From Wenxinia saemankumensis (GTDB lineage Bacteria > Pseudomonadota > Alphaproteobacteria > Rhodobacterales > Rhodobacteraceae): a stretch of 64,000 nt of DNA. Positions 34,985 to 43,669 of this stretch are shown here, piece after piece (the first letter of the stretch is position 1; every line of letters starts with the position of its first letter). The notes under the pieces were generated by a model. The model had not been told where the DNA came from and searched no databases. It worked only from the letters and a program-made list of their open reading frames with translations. The stretch is taken from NCBI RefSeq assembly GCF_900141735.1, contig NZ_FQYO01000002.1:496001-560000 (forward strand), read 5' to 3'. A program made the position numbers and the translations under genes.

Positions 34985-34998
34985 TTGATCTCGATCAA
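34985..34998. promoter_or_regulatory. Perfect FNR box between fnrL and hemN
   Basis: TTGATCTCGATCAA, a full consensus match and perfect palindrome, in the 72-base divergent spacer. It can serve both fnrL (24 bases away) and hemN (36 bases away). Being so near the fnrL start, it more likely represses fnrL; for hemN the geometry depends on the unmapped start point. Confidence 0.9.
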
Positions 34999-35033
34999 TG
35001 CGGGTCCGCCCGCGAGGCGTCACCACGGCGCCC

Positions 35034-36386
35034 ATGACACAGGACACCGCCGTCACGCCCTCGTCGCTGCGCGCCGCGCTGCTGACTGCCCGCGTTCCCC
35101 GCTACACCAGCTATCCGCCCGCCGACCGCTTCGGCGACCGGGTGGGCCCCGCGGAGGGGGACGCCTGGCTGCGCGCCGTGCCCGAGGGGGCCGAGGTGTC
35201 GCTCTACGTCCACGTCCCGTTCTGCCGGCGGCTCTGCTGGTTCTGCGCCTGCCGGACCCAGGGGACGCGCACCGACGCGCCGCTGGACCGCTATCTCGAC
35301 CATCTGGAGCGCGAGATCGCCGCCGTGCGCGGCCGGCTCGCCCCGGTCCGGATCAGCGCGCTGCACCTGGGGGGCGGAACGCCGACCCTGCTGTCGGCCG
35401 ACAGGCTCGACCGGCTGGGCGCGATGCTGCGCGCGGCCTTTCCGATCGATGCCGCGACCGAGGTCTCGGTCGAGATCGACCCCACCGAATGCGACGGGCA
35501 CCGGCTGGACGCGCTGATGCGGATGGGGCTGAGCCGCGCCTCGATCGGCGTGCAGGATTTCGATCCCGTCGTGCAGGCCAGCATAGGCCGCCGGCAGGGC
35601 CTGGACGAGACGGAGCGCGCGGTCGCCGGCCTGCGGGCGCGGGGCGTGCGGTCGGTCAACGTGGACCTGCTCTACGGTCTGCCGCACCAGACGCTGCCGC
35701 GGCTCGCCCGCACGCTGGCCGCGATCGTGCGCCTCGCCCCGGAACGGATCGCGCTCTACGGCTACGCGCATGTCCCCTGGGTGGCGCGGCGGCAGAAGCT
35801 GATTCCCGAGGCGGCGCTGCCGGACCCCGTCCAGCGGCTCGCCCTGGCCGAGGCCGCGCGCGAGATCCTGACGAGCTCGGGCTACGACGCGGTCGGGATC
35901 GACCACTTCGCGCGCCCGGGCGACGGGCTGGCGCGGGCGGCGGCCGAAGGGCGGCTGCACCGCAACTTCCAGGGCTACACGACCGACGCGGCCGGAACGC
36001 TGATCGGCCTCGGCGCCTCGGCGATCTCGCGCTACGCGCAGGGCTACCTGCAGAACGCCGCCGCCACCGACGCCTGGCAGAAGGCACTGGAGGAGGGGGA
36101 CCTGCCGGTCGCGCGGGGCATCGCGCTCACCCCCGTCGACCGCACCATCGCCGCCATCATCGAGTCGCTGATGTGCTACGGCCGTGTCGACCTGGCCGCG
36201 CTGCCGGACGAGACGCGGCCCTGGGCGCGCGAGATGGCCCTCGCCGCGCTGACCCTCTATCCCGGCGCGGGCGAACTGGCCGGACAGGTGCTGCGCCTGA
36301 ACGACTTCGCCGCCGCCCGCCTGGTCGCCGCGGTGTTCGACCCCGGCTCGGGCCGGGGCGGACCGCGCTACAGCCAGGCGAGCTAG
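35034..36386 (+). CDS. hemN: Oxygen-independent coproporphyrinogen III oxidase
   Basis: A 450-aa radical-SAM enzyme converting coproporphyrinogen III to protoporphyrinogen IX without oxygen, for haem synthesis under low oxygen. The cluster motif is Cys64-x3-Cys68-x2-Cys71 followed by Cys73 (FCRRLCWFCAC), as in true HemN. YVHVPFC, HLGGGTPTLL and SIGVQDFDPVVQ are further hallmarks. The ATG at 35034 gives MTQDTAVTPS; an upstream ATG at 34996 overlaps the FNR box and is rejected. Confidence 0.95.
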   Translation: MTQDTAVTPSSLRAALLTARVPRYTSYPPADRFGDRVGPAEGDAWLRAVPEGAEVSLYVHVPFCRRLCWFCACRTQGTRTDAPLDRYLDHLEREIAAVRGRLAPVRISALHLGGGTPTLLSADRLDRLGAMLRAAFPIDAATEVSVEIDPTECDGHRLDALMRMGLSRASIGVQDFDPVVQASIGRRQGLDETERAVAGLRARGVRSVNVDLLYGLPHQTLPRLARTLAAIVRLAPERIALYGYAHVPWVARRQKLIPEAALPDPVQRLALAEAAREILTSSGYDAVGIDHFARPGDGLARAAAEGRLHRNFQGYTTDAAGTLIGLGASAISRYAQGYLQNAAATDAWQKALEEGDLPVARGIALTPVDRTIAAIIESLMCYGRVDLAALPDETRPWAREMALAALTLYPGAGELAGQVLRLNDFAAARLVAAVFDPGSGRGGPRYSQAS

Positions 36387-36484
36387 GCCCGCCGCCGCGC
36401 GCCCCGGGCGCGAGCGACACGCCGCGCCGGCCGGACGGACTGGCCGGACGAGCCGCGCGATCGGGAGAGAGCGGGGGACCCTGG

Positions 36485-36555
36485 AGGCGAGTACCGGAAT
36501 CGAACCGGTGTGCACGGATTTGCAATCCGCTGCGTAACCACTCCGCCAACTCGCC
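36485..36555 (-). tRNA. tRNA-Cys (anticodon GCA)
   Basis: Reads GGCGAGT...ACTCGCC as a perfect seven-base acceptor stem with discriminator U, 71 bases long. The anticodon loop is flanked by GGATT/AATCC with GCA (complement of 36521–36523), and GGTTCGATTCC forms the T arm. CCA is not encoded. Just downstream of hemN on the opposite strand. Confidence 0.95.
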
Positions 36556-36710
36556 GCCGAAGGTGCGGCCCTGATAGCCCTCCGTCCGGCGGCTTGCAAG
36601 CGGGCGGGACGGGCGAGGCGGGGGCGGGGCGGCCCATCACGTGTTGCCCCCCTGCGGGGGGTGTGGCATCAGGGTCGTGACATTCCACTGACGAGACATG
36701 CGAAGGTCCC

Positions 36711-37364
36711 GTGGCTGATTACGCATCCCGCCGCCGTGTGATGGTCGACACCCAGGTGCGGCCCTCCGACGTGACGAAGTTCCCCATCATCCAGGCGATG
36801 CTGAACGTCCCGCGCGAGCGCTACGTGCCCGACGCCGCCCGCGAGGCCGCCTATGTCGGCGACGGCGTGCGCCTGGGCGACGGGCGCGTCCTGCTGGAGC
36901 CGCGCACCTTCGCCAAGCTGCTCGACGCGCTCGACGTGGGCCCCGGGGACGTGGTGCTCGATATCGGCTGCGGGCTCGGTTACTCTGTGGCGGTGCTGGC
37001 CTGGATGGCGGAGTTCGTCGTCGGGGTCGAGGACGACGAGACCCGCGTGGACGAGGCGCAGGCGACGCTGTCCGATACCGGAATCGACAACGCCGCCATC
37101 GTGGTCGGGCCGCTCGCCGAGGGGGCGCCGAAATCGGGCCCCTACGACGTGATCCTGATCGAAGGCGGGGTCGAGCAGGTGCCGCAGGCGGTGATCGACC
37201 AGCTCAAGGACGGGGGGCGGATCGCCTGCCTCTTCGCCGAGGGGCGGCTGGGCGTCGCCCGGGCGGGAATCAAGACAGACGGCCGGGTCAGCTGGCGTTA
37301 CCTCTTCAATGCGGGGGCGCCGCTGCTGCCGGGCTTCGAGAAGGACGTGGCATTCACATTCTGA
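36711..37364 (+). CDS. pcm: Protein-L-isoaspartate O-methyltransferase family protein
   Basis: A 217-aa SAM-dependent methyltransferase of the isoaspartyl-repair family. The SAM motif is VVLDIGCGLGYSVAVLAWMA (about residues 81–100). The motif before it reads GRVLLEPRTFAKLLDAL where canonical enzymes have a TISQPYIVA-like stretch, so this is the alphaproteobacterial subtype often found next to tolC. Protein repair is likely but not certain. The start is GTG at 36711. tolC follows 73 bases later and may share the transcript. Confidence 0.87.
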   Translation: MADYASRRRVMVDTQVRPSDVTKFPIIQAMLNVPRERYVPDAAREAAYVGDGVRLGDGRVLLEPRTFAKLLDALDVGPGDVVLDIGCGLGYSVAVLAWMAEFVVGVEDDETRVDEAQATLSDTGIDNAAIVVGPLAEGAPKSGPYDVILIEGGVEQVPQAVIDQLKDGGRIACLFAEGRLGVARAGIKTDGRVSWRYLFNAGAPLLPGFEKDVAFTF

Positions 37365-37437
37365 CCGCGGAACCGGCGGATCGGGGGCACAACCCCGGCA
37401 GGTCACGGGCCGACGGCGCAACCTCGAGAGGACGGGC

Positions 37438-38859
37438 ATGGGGCATCGTGGCACGGCACGGGGCAGCCGCAGGAGCGGCCGGAACGCATTCGCAACCCAA
37501 TTCGGACCGGGGCTGAGGCGCGCGGCGTCGGCGGCCCTCCTGGCGCTGGCGCCCTTCGCCGCAGAGGCCGAGACGCTCGGCGACGCGCTGGCCTTCGGCT
37601 ACGAATACTCCGGCCTGCTGGAGCAGAACCGCGCCCTCCTGCGCGCCGCGGACGAGGATGTCGCGCAGGCGATCGCCGCCCTGCGGCCGGTGGTCAGCTA
37701 CGCGGCCCAGGCCTCGGTCGGGGCGCCGCTCGGGGGCCTTTCGGATTACCAGATCGACCAGAGCCTCAGCGTCAGCGCCCAGATGACCGTCTATGACGGC
37801 GGGGCGAACCGGCTCGCCATCGACGCCCAGAAGGAACTGGTGCTGGGCACCCGCGCCGCCCTCGTCGGGGTGGAGCAGGATGTCCTGCTGCGGATCGTCG
37901 TCGCCTACATGGAGATCCGGCGCTCGCAGCAATTCGTCTCGCTGCGGCAGAACAACGTGCGCCTGATCACGCAGGAGCTGCGGGCCGCCGAGGACCGGTT
38001 CGAGGTGGGGGAGGTGACGCGCACCGATGTCAGCCTCGCCGAGGCGCGGCTCGCCGCGGCACGCAGCCTGCTGGCGGCCGAGCAGGGGGGGCTCGCCCAG
38101 GCGATCGGCGAGTTCCGGGCCGCCGTGGGCCGGGCGCCGGGCGACCTGCAGCCGGTGCCGCTGGCCGACGTCCCCGCGACGCTCGAGGAGGCGCGGGCCA
38201 TCGCCCTGCGCAACCACCCCGCCATCGAGGAAGCGCAGCGCAACGTCGCGGCGACCGAGCTGAACATCCGCCGGGCCGAGGCCGCGGTGCGGCCGCAGGT
38301 CACGGTGAACGGGCGCCTGTCGGCGGATCTCGAGGGTAACGAGAGTGCCTCCCTGGGGCTGAATGTCGGCGGGCCGATCTATCAGGGCGGCGCCATCGCC
38401 AGCCAGGTCCGGCAGGTCATGGCGCGGCGGGATGCGGCGCGGGCGGGCCTGCATGTCGTGTCGGACAACGTCGCCCAGAACGTCGGCATCGCCTGGACCG
38501 GGCTCGAGGTGGCGCGGGCCAGCGATGTCGCGCTGGCGCAGCAGGTGACGGCGGCGACCGTGGCCTTCAACTCGATCCGCGAGGAGGCGACGCTGGGCGC
38601 GCGCACCACGCTCGACGTGCTGAACGCCGAGCAGGAGCTGCTGACCGCGCGGGCCGACCTGATCTCGAGCCAGGTGGACGAGACGATCGCGACATACCGC
38701 CTGCTCTCCACGATGGGGCTGCTGACGGCCGAGCATCTGGGCCTTGCGGTGCAGATCTACGACCCGGCCGCCTATTACAACCTCGTCCGGACAGCGCCGT
38801 CGGCCCTGTCCGAACAAGGGCGCGCGCTCGACCGGGTGCTGGAGGCGATCGGCGACTGA
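37438..38859 (+). CDS. tolC: TolC family outer-membrane channel protein
   Basis: A 473-aa outer-membrane efflux duct. A long basic N-terminus and signal peptide (cleaved near EAETLGDAL, about residue 43) precede two structural repeats of helices and strands: RFEVGEVTRTDVSLAEARLA in the first and EEATLGARTTLDVLNAEQEL in the second. It forms the trimeric exit for type I secretion or RND pumps. The signal peptide is long; a later start is possible but no good ATG lies between. Confidence 0.93.
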   Translation: MGHRGTARGSRRSGRNAFATQFGPGLRRAASAALLALAPFAAEAETLGDALAFGYEYSGLLEQNRALLRAADEDVAQAIAALRPVVSYAAQASVGAPLGGLSDYQIDQSLSVSAQMTVYDGGANRLAIDAQKELVLGTRAALVGVEQDVLLRIVVAYMEIRRSQQFVSLRQNNVRLITQELRAAEDRFEVGEVTRTDVSLAEARLAAARSLLAAEQGGLAQAIGEFRAAVGRAPGDLQPVPLADVPATLEEARAIALRNHPAIEEAQRNVAATELNIRRAEAAVRPQVTVNGRLSADLEGNESASLGLNVGGPIYQGGAIASQVRQVMARRDAARAGLHVVSDNVAQNVGIAWTGLEVARASDVALAQQVTAATVAFNSIREEATLGARTTLDVLNAEQELLTARADLISSQVDETIATYRLLSTMGLLTAEHLGLAVQIYDPAAYYNLVRTAPSALSEQGRALDRVLEAIGD

Positions 38860-38964
38860 GACGGGCGCTGCCGGACGGGGAAAACGTCGCCATTCCGCGA
38901 CATCCGTTTCCCGGCGCCCCATTCGGGCCCTATTCTCGCCGCGAGACTGATAGATCGAGGACAC

Positions 38965-39813
38965 ATGTCGGAAATCCGGACCAATGCCGAAATCGAGGAC
39001 GTCCTGTCCTCCATCCGCCGCCTCGTCTCGAAGGGCGAGCGCGGCGACGCGCCGGCCGCGCCGGCGCAGGCGCCCCGGCTGGTCCTGACCCCCGCGCTCC
39101 GCATCGCCGAGGCGCCACGGGAGGCAGAGGTAGAGGCAGAGGCGGGGACAGGGGCCGACGAGCCCCTCGACCTCTCCGTCCTCGATCTCGGACCCCATTC
39201 CGATCCGGCTCCGCAGGAGGCGGCCGCGCGGCCGGGCCTGAGGGCCGTTCCCGACGCGCCCGCCGGCCCGGCCCGCGAGCACGCCGAGGAGCCCCCCCGA
39301 GCCGGGGAGTCCGACATCCCTGCCGCCGGACCGATGGCGGAGAGGCCCGGCGAGGTCGGGGAAGGGGCCCCGGACGGTGCGGAAGGGGGGGCCGGATCGG
39401 CCCCGCCCGAGGAATCCGAAGACGACGCGGCGGCGCTCGAGGCTGCCGCCCTCCGCGCCACGATCGCCGAGCTCGAATCCGCCGTCACCCGCACCGCCGA
39501 GGCCTGGGAGCCGGACGGAAGCGAGGTGGAGGGCCGGGACCTGCCCCGCGACTGGTCCCGCGACTGGGCCCGCGACGAGGGGGCGGCCGCCTTCTTCCAC
39601 TCGCGCCGCGCGCCGGCCCAGCCGGATTCGGAGCCCGTGGCCGAGACCCCGGCACCGGACGCTGTCGCCCCGGCGCTCGACGAGGCCGCCCTGCGCGGGC
39701 TCGTCGCCGACGTCCTGCGCGAGGAACTGGCGGGCGAGCTGGGCGAGCGCATCACCCGGAACGTGCGCCGGCTGGTCCGGCGCGAGATCGCGCGGGCGCT
39801 CGCCTCGCAATAG
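38965..39813 (+). CDS. PopZ/DUF2497-like polar-organising protein
   Basis: A 282-aa protein with the DUF2497 N-terminal motif (NAEIEDVLSSIRRLVSKGER, residues 7–26). Then come about 200 Pro/Ala/Glu-rich disordered residues and a C-terminal helical block (DEAALRGLVADVLREELAGE ... TRNVRRLVRREI, about 238–278). The order helix, acidic disorder, oligomerising helices is that of Caulobacter PopZ, which forms polar condensates holding ParB–parS. Whether it acts so here is inferred. It follows tolC by 105 bases; valS, often nearby in relatives, is about 10 kb away. Confidence 0.78.
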   Translation: MSEIRTNAEIEDVLSSIRRLVSKGERGDAPAAPAQAPRLVLTPALRIAEAPREAEVEAEAGTGADEPLDLSVLDLGPHSDPAPQEAAARPGLRAVPDAPAGPAREHAEEPPRAGESDIPAAGPMAERPGEVGEGAPDGAEGGAGSAPPEESEDDAAALEAAALRATIAELESAVTRTAEAWEPDGSEVEGRDLPRDWSRDWARDEGAAAFFHSRRAPAQPDSEPVAETPAPDAVAPALDEAALRGLVADVLREELAGELGERITRNVRRLVRREIARALASQ

Positions 39814-39851
39814 GCGCCGGACGACAGGCCGCCGGTCAGACAGGTCGCCAG

Positions 39852-41306
39852 TCAGACCGGCCGGGCCAGCGCCAGCAGCCGCTCCACGTCCAGCGTCGCC
39901 TCGATCTGCGCCGCCAGCGCGTCGAGCGCCGCCTCGACACCCGCGCCATAGGAGGTCGCCCCCGTCCCGGGACTGCCGAGCCGGGCGAGGAACGCCGCGC
40001 GGAAGGCGTCGGCGGCGAACATGCCGTGCAGGTAGCAGCCGCGGATCCGGCCGTCGGCGCTCGCCGCGCCCTCGCCCCGCCCGTCGAGATCGAGCCAGGC
40101 GCGCGCGGTGTCCGGGCCCGTGGTCTCGCCCATGTGGATCTCGTATCCGGTGAGGTCGAGCCCGCTCTCGCGGTCGCGCGCCTCGGACAGGGCGAGCCGC
40201 TTGCGCGGCTGCAGCACCGTCTCGACATCCAGCAGGCCCAGCCCCTCGACCGCACCGGCCGGCCCCTCGATCCCGTCCGGATCGGCGATCCGCCGGCCCA
40301 GCATCTGGTAGCCGCCGCAGACGCCCAGCACCGCCCCGCCCCGCCGGACATGGGCGGCGAGGTCGATATCCCAGCCCTGTGCCCGGAAATGGGCGAGATC
40401 GGCGATCGTGCTCTTCGATCCCGGCAGCAGGACCAGAGCGGCGTCGCCGGGCAGGGCGCGTCCCTCGGGCACGATCTCGACGCTGACCGCCGGATCGGTG
40501 GAGAGCGGGTCGAGATCGTCGAAATTCGCGATCCGGTTCAGGCGTGGCACCGCGATCCTGATGGGCCCGCCGGGACGCGAGGCGATGTCCATGACATCCT
40601 CGGCCGGCAGGCGCCACGCCTGGTCGAACCAGGGCAGGATGCCGAGCGGCGCCCAGCCGGTCCGCGCGGCGATCGCGTCCATCCCCTCCGCGAAGAGGGT
40701 CGGGTCGCCCCGGAACTTGTTGACGAGGAAGGCGACGATCCTGTCGCGATCCGACGGCGGCAGCACGGCGTGGGTGCCGACGAGCTGGGCGATCACGCCG
40801 CCCCGGTCGATGTCGCCCGCCAGCACCACGGGCACGTTCGCCGCCTCGGCAAAGCCCATGTTGGCGATGTCGCCCGCCCGCAGGTTGATCTCGGCCGGGC
40901 TGCCAGCCCCCTCGACGAGGACGAGGTCGGCCGACGCGGCGAGGCGGCGGAAGCTCTCCATCACCTTCGGCATCAGGGTGGGCTTTAGCGCGGCGTAGTC
41001 CCGCGCCCGGACCGTGGCGAGGCGCCGGCCCTGGACGACGACCTGCGCGCCGATCTCGGTCTCGGGCTTCAGCAGGACGGGGTTCATGTCGGTCAGGGGC
41101 GCACGTCCGGCGGCGAGGGCCTGCAGCGCCTGCGCCCGTCCGATTTCGCCGCCATCCACGGTCACGGCGGCGTTGTTCGACATGTTCTGCGGCTTGAACG
41201 GGGCCACCGACAGGCCCCGCCGGGCCGCCGCCCGCGCCAGTCCCGCGACGAGGAGCGACTTGCCCACGTTCGAGCCTGCCCCCTGGATCATGAGTGCCCG
41301 TGCCAT
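39852..41306 (-). CDS. cobQ: Cobyric acid synthase
   Basis: A 484-aa enzyme amidating four side chains of adenosylcobyrinic acid diamide in B12 synthesis. The N-terminal dethiobiotin-synthetase-like ATPase has [12 protein letters not shown]; the C-terminal glutamine amidotransferase has the nucleophile Cys in [10 protein letters not shown] and His in [26 protein letters not shown] is diagnostic. The ATG at 41306 is preferred over an in-frame extension. No other cob gene is in this window. Product names CobQ and CbiP are both used. Confidence 0.96.
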   Translation of the reverse strand: MARALMIQGAGSNVGKSLLVAGLARAAARRGLSVAPFKPQNMSNNAAVTVDGGEIGRAQALQALAAGRAPLTDMNPVLLKPETEIGAQVVVQGRRLATVRARDYAALKPTLMPKVMESFRRLAASADLVLVEGAGSPAEINLRAGDIANMGFAEAANVPVVLAGDIDRGGVIAQLVGTHAVLPPSDRDRIVAFLVNKFRGDPTLFAEGMDAIAARTGWAPLGILPWFDQAWRLPAEDVMDIASRPGGPIRIAVPRLNRIANFDDLDPLSTDPAVSVEIVPEGRALPGDAALVLLPGSKSTIADLAHFRAQGWDIDLAAHVRRGGAVLGVCGGYQMLGRRIADPDGIEGPAGAVEGLGLLDVETVLQPRKRLALSEARDRESGLDLTGYEIHMGETTGPDTARAWLDLDGRGEGAASADGRIRGCYLHGMFAADAFRAAFLARLGSPGTGATSYGAGVEAALDALAAQIEATLDVERLLALARPV

Positions 41307-41392
41307 GGCCCCTCGATTAGCCCGGCGCCGCGGGGGGCGCATCCCGTTTCCGACATCCCCTGCGGGGGCCGCGACGCCGCCGCCCGCCCGAA

Positions 41393-41428
41393 CGAAACGC
41401 GGCCGCCCAAGGGGACGGCCGCGTTTCG
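41393..41428 (-). terminator. Strong hairpin terminator after the DUF6280-like gene
   Basis: CGAAACGCGGCCG (41393–41405) pairs perfectly with 41416–41428: a 13-base stem with a ten-base loop. It lies 18 bases beyond the stop of the minus-strand gene. There is no long U run, as is usual at this G+C content. It separates that gene from cobQ. Confidence 0.75.
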
Positions 41429-41446
41429 GTTCGGCTGGCGCGCGGC

Positions 41447-41779
41447 TCAGGCGGCGCGCGCTTCCTCTTCCGCCAGGGCGGCGGCGTGGCGACGCTCGCT
41501 CTCCTCGCGCGACAGCGCGACGGAGGTGCGGACGCCGCGCGAGACGAAGTCCATCAGCCCGCCGACGACCCGCTCGTTGGGGTCGATGCCGGCGCAGGTG
41601 AGCACCTCGCGTCCATCGCGCGAGCGGGCCCAGCGGGCGATCTGCTCGGGGCCGTTGCCGTACTTCTTGTCATCGGCGATGGCGTCATCCAGAGCGGCAA
41701 GGACGACGGCGGCGAACAGCTTGCGGGCGCGGTTGCCCTGCTCGTTGTTGTAGGCGGTGCCGTCGATAAAGTCGGTCAT
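41447..41779 (-). CDS. Conserved small protein, DUF6280-like
   Basis: A 110-aa protein, [20 protein letters not shown]..., with a helical N-terminal half ([20 protein letters not shown]), the segment [20 protein letters not shown] and a charged C-terminal helix ([20 protein letters not shown]). From memory it matches a family (DUF6280) almost confined to Rhodobacterales and highly conserved there. Function unknown. No membrane segment or known fold. Its upstream region is A/T-richer than the rest of the window, consistent with a strong promoter, and a good terminator follows. Confidence 0.85.
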   Translation of the reverse strand: MTDFIDGTAYNNEQGNRARKLFAAVVLAALDDAIADDKKYGNGPEQIARWARSRDGREVLTCAGIDPNERVVGGLMDFVSRGVRTSVALSREESERRHAAALAEEEARAA

Positions 41780-42024
41780 GTTCCGTCCTTTTGTTTTTGC
41801 TCTTGTGTGTCGTGGGTCCGGCGCAATATGGCCATTTCGCACCGATTCTGGTGACCTGTTTCGGCATGTCACCTATGCATCCGGTGCATGGCTCAGGGCC
41901 CTGACACACGCTATCTGTTGTCGAAAGTGGCGGTTTCCGGCCCAGAGCTAGGGTCGGGACCGACAGCTTCAAGGGATTGCCATGATTTGGTCACATCGGA
42001 CGCGACGGGATCGGGAAAAGCGAC
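41780..42024. promoter_or_regulatory. A/T-richer divergent control region
   Basis: 245 bases between the DUF6280-like gene and the inositol-phosphatase-family gene. It contains the inverted repeats GGTGAC (41850–41855)/GTCACC (41868–41873) and ATGCA (41875–41879)/TGCAT (41885–41889). The G+C content is clearly lower than around it. No coding frame or RNA gene recognised. Confidence 0.45.
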
Positions 42025-42867
42025 TTGACGTTTTCACGAAATGATGCCGCTGCCCTAGCGTCAGCCGCGATGGAGTCGGCGCGTGTTCACGTGCTTCCCC
42101 GGTTCAGGCGGCTGGATCCGGGCGAAATTGCGGAGAAATCGGGGCCGGGCGACCTGGTCACCGTCGCGGACCTCGAGACGGAGGCCGCGCTGACGGCCTG
42201 GATCGCGGCGCATCTGCCTTCCGCCCGGGTGGTGGGAGAGGAAGCGGCCGCCGCCGATCCCGCGCTCGCCTCGGGCCTGGGATCGGCCGAGCTTGCCGTG
42301 GTGATCGACCCGGTCGACGGAACCTGGAACTTCCGCGTGGGGCTGTCGGTCTTCGGCCTGATCCTCGCGGTGGTGGAGGGCGGGCGTACCCGCTGGGGTG
42401 CGATCCTCGATCCCGTGATCGGCGACCGGGTCGAGGCGTGGTCCGACGGGCCGGCGCGGCTGATCGGTGCGGATGGCGCCACCCGCGCGCTGTCCTGCGA
42501 CCGCCTGACGGACCCCGCGCGGATGTCGGGATTCATCCATACGACCTACGCCCCGGCGGACCGGCGCGGCGCGCTGCACGAGGCGGGCCTGCGCTTCGCC
42601 GACATGCGGGCGCTGCGCTGCTCGGCCCACGAGTATCGTCTGATCGCGATGGGGCAGGCGTCGTTCTGCCTGTCCTTCCTGCTCAATCCCTGGGACCATC
42701 TTGCCGGCTGCCTCGCGGTGAAGCGGGCGGGCGGCGTGGCCCGGCAGCTGGACGGCACGGCCTACGGGCCGGGCACGATGTCGGCTGCGCCGCTCCTCGT
42801 CGCCTCGAACGAGGAGGCGTGGCAGATCGCGTCGGGGATCTTCCGGCCGGCGCTGGGCCTGGACTAG
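42025..42867 (+). CDS. Inositol monophosphatase family protein
   Basis: A 280-aa Mg-dependent sugar-phosphate phosphatase. Metal-binding residues are visible in VVGEEAA, IDPVDGTWNF and NPWDHLAG. The substrate may be inositol phosphate, histidinol phosphate or PAP; the sequence does not decide. The start is a TTG at 42025, giving MTFSRNDAAALASAAMESAR, which fits the family N-terminus. The first in-frame ATG (42070) would cut into the first helix. Confidence 0.88.
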   Translation: MTFSRNDAAALASAAMESARVHVLPRFRRLDPGEIAEKSGPGDLVTVADLETEAALTAWIAAHLPSARVVGEEAAAADPALASGLGSAELAVVIDPVDGTWNFRVGLSVFGLILAVVEGGRTRWGAILDPVIGDRVEAWSDGPARLIGADGATRALSCDRLTDPARMSGFIHTTYAPADRRGALHEAGLRFADMRALRCSAHEYRLIAMGQASFCLSFLLNPWDHLAGCLAVKRAGGVARQLDGTAYGPGTMSAAPLLVASNEEAWQIASGIFRPALGLD

Positions 42868-42868
42868 A

Positions 42869-42892
42869 GGCGCCGTCCTTCCGGGCGGCGCC
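42869..42892 (+). terminator. Hairpin after the inositol-phosphatase-family gene
   Basis: GGCGCCG (42869–42875) pairs with CGGCGCC (42886–42892) around TCCTTCCGGG, starting two bases after the stop codon. No U run follows. Likely ends the transcript before convergent ygfZ. Confidence 0.5.
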
Positions 42893-42937
42893 GGCTTGGG
42901 GTCGAAGGGCGGCCCCCCGGACGGCGCCGGGGCCGGG

Positions 42938-43669
42938 CTAGAGGCGCCGCACGGTCGCCTCGCCGGCCTGCATCTCGTCCTCGGCCCGGTCGAATCTCAG
43001 ATAGGCGAGGCCCACCTCACCCGCGCGGCTGGTCAGCGTGCCGATCGCGCGCCCGCCCGCCGTGATCGGCGTGCCGGGCTCGGCCGGGCCGTCGACCGCG
43101 ACCCGGGCGAGGCCCTTGCGCAGCTCGGTCTTGTGCTTCATACGCGCGGTCACCTCCTGCCCGACATAGCAGCCCTTGCGGAAATCGACGCCGTTCAGAC
43201 GCTGGAAATCCTGTTCGAGGATGTAGGCGTCGGGATGCAGCTCGGCCCCCGTCTCGGGCACGCCCAGCCCGACCCGCAGCGCGGTCCAGTCGGTGCCGTC
43301 GTCGCCCCCCTCGGCCCCGTAGAGCCGCCAGCCGAGCGCGGGATCGCGCGGATCGGGCAGGGCGCCCTCGGGCGCGGGCCCGGTTCCGCGGCGGACCTGC
43401 AGGTCCGTCTCCGCGAGGTCGACCTTCGCGCGCAGCCTGTACATCGCGAGGCGGCGATAGAGATCCGGCGCGATCCCGGAATCGACATCGACGAGGATCC
43501 GGTCCGGCTGCCCGACGAGGAAGAAATCGGCGAGGTACTTGCCCTGCGGCGTCAGCAGCGCGGCGTAGACGATGCCGCCGCGCGCCCGCGTCACGTCATT
43601 GGTTACGAGGCCCTGCAGGAAGGATTCCCGGTCCTCTCCGGTCACGGCGATGATGGTCCGCTCGGTCAT
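42938..43669 (-). CDS. ygfZ: YgfZ/GcvT-like folate-binding Fe-S maintenance protein
   Basis: A 243-aa protein of the YgfZ/IBA57 family, which uses folate to help assemble or repair certain Fe-S proteins. The signature K-G-C-Y-x-G-Q-E is present as RKGCYVGQEVTARMKHK (about residue 165). The opening VTGEDRESFLQGLVTNDV resembles GcvT. Its ATG overlaps the stop of the upstream ABC exporter (ATGA), so the two are translated together. Confidence 0.93.
   Translation of the reverse strand: MTERTIIAVTGEDRESFLQGLVTNDVTRARGGIVYAALLTPQGKYLADFFLVGQPDRILVDVDSGIAPDLYRRLAMYRLRAKVDLAETDLQVRRGTGPAPEGALPDPRDPALGWRLYGAEGGDDGTDWTALRVGLGVPETGAELHPDAYILEQDFQRLNGVDFRKGCYVGQEVTARMKHKTELRKGLARVAVDGPAEPGTPITAGGRAIGTLTSRAGEVGLAYLRFDRAEDEMQAGEATVRRL

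Noticed and set aside
34996-35033. Earlier hemN start
   Set aside because: The upstream ATG overlaps the FNR box and lacks a ribosome site.
35034-36386. hemW (radical-SAM haem chaperone) as alternative to hemN
   Set aside because: The fourth cysteine (CxxxCxxCxC), the full length and the adjacent FNR box fit true HemN; HemW proteins are shorter and lack it.
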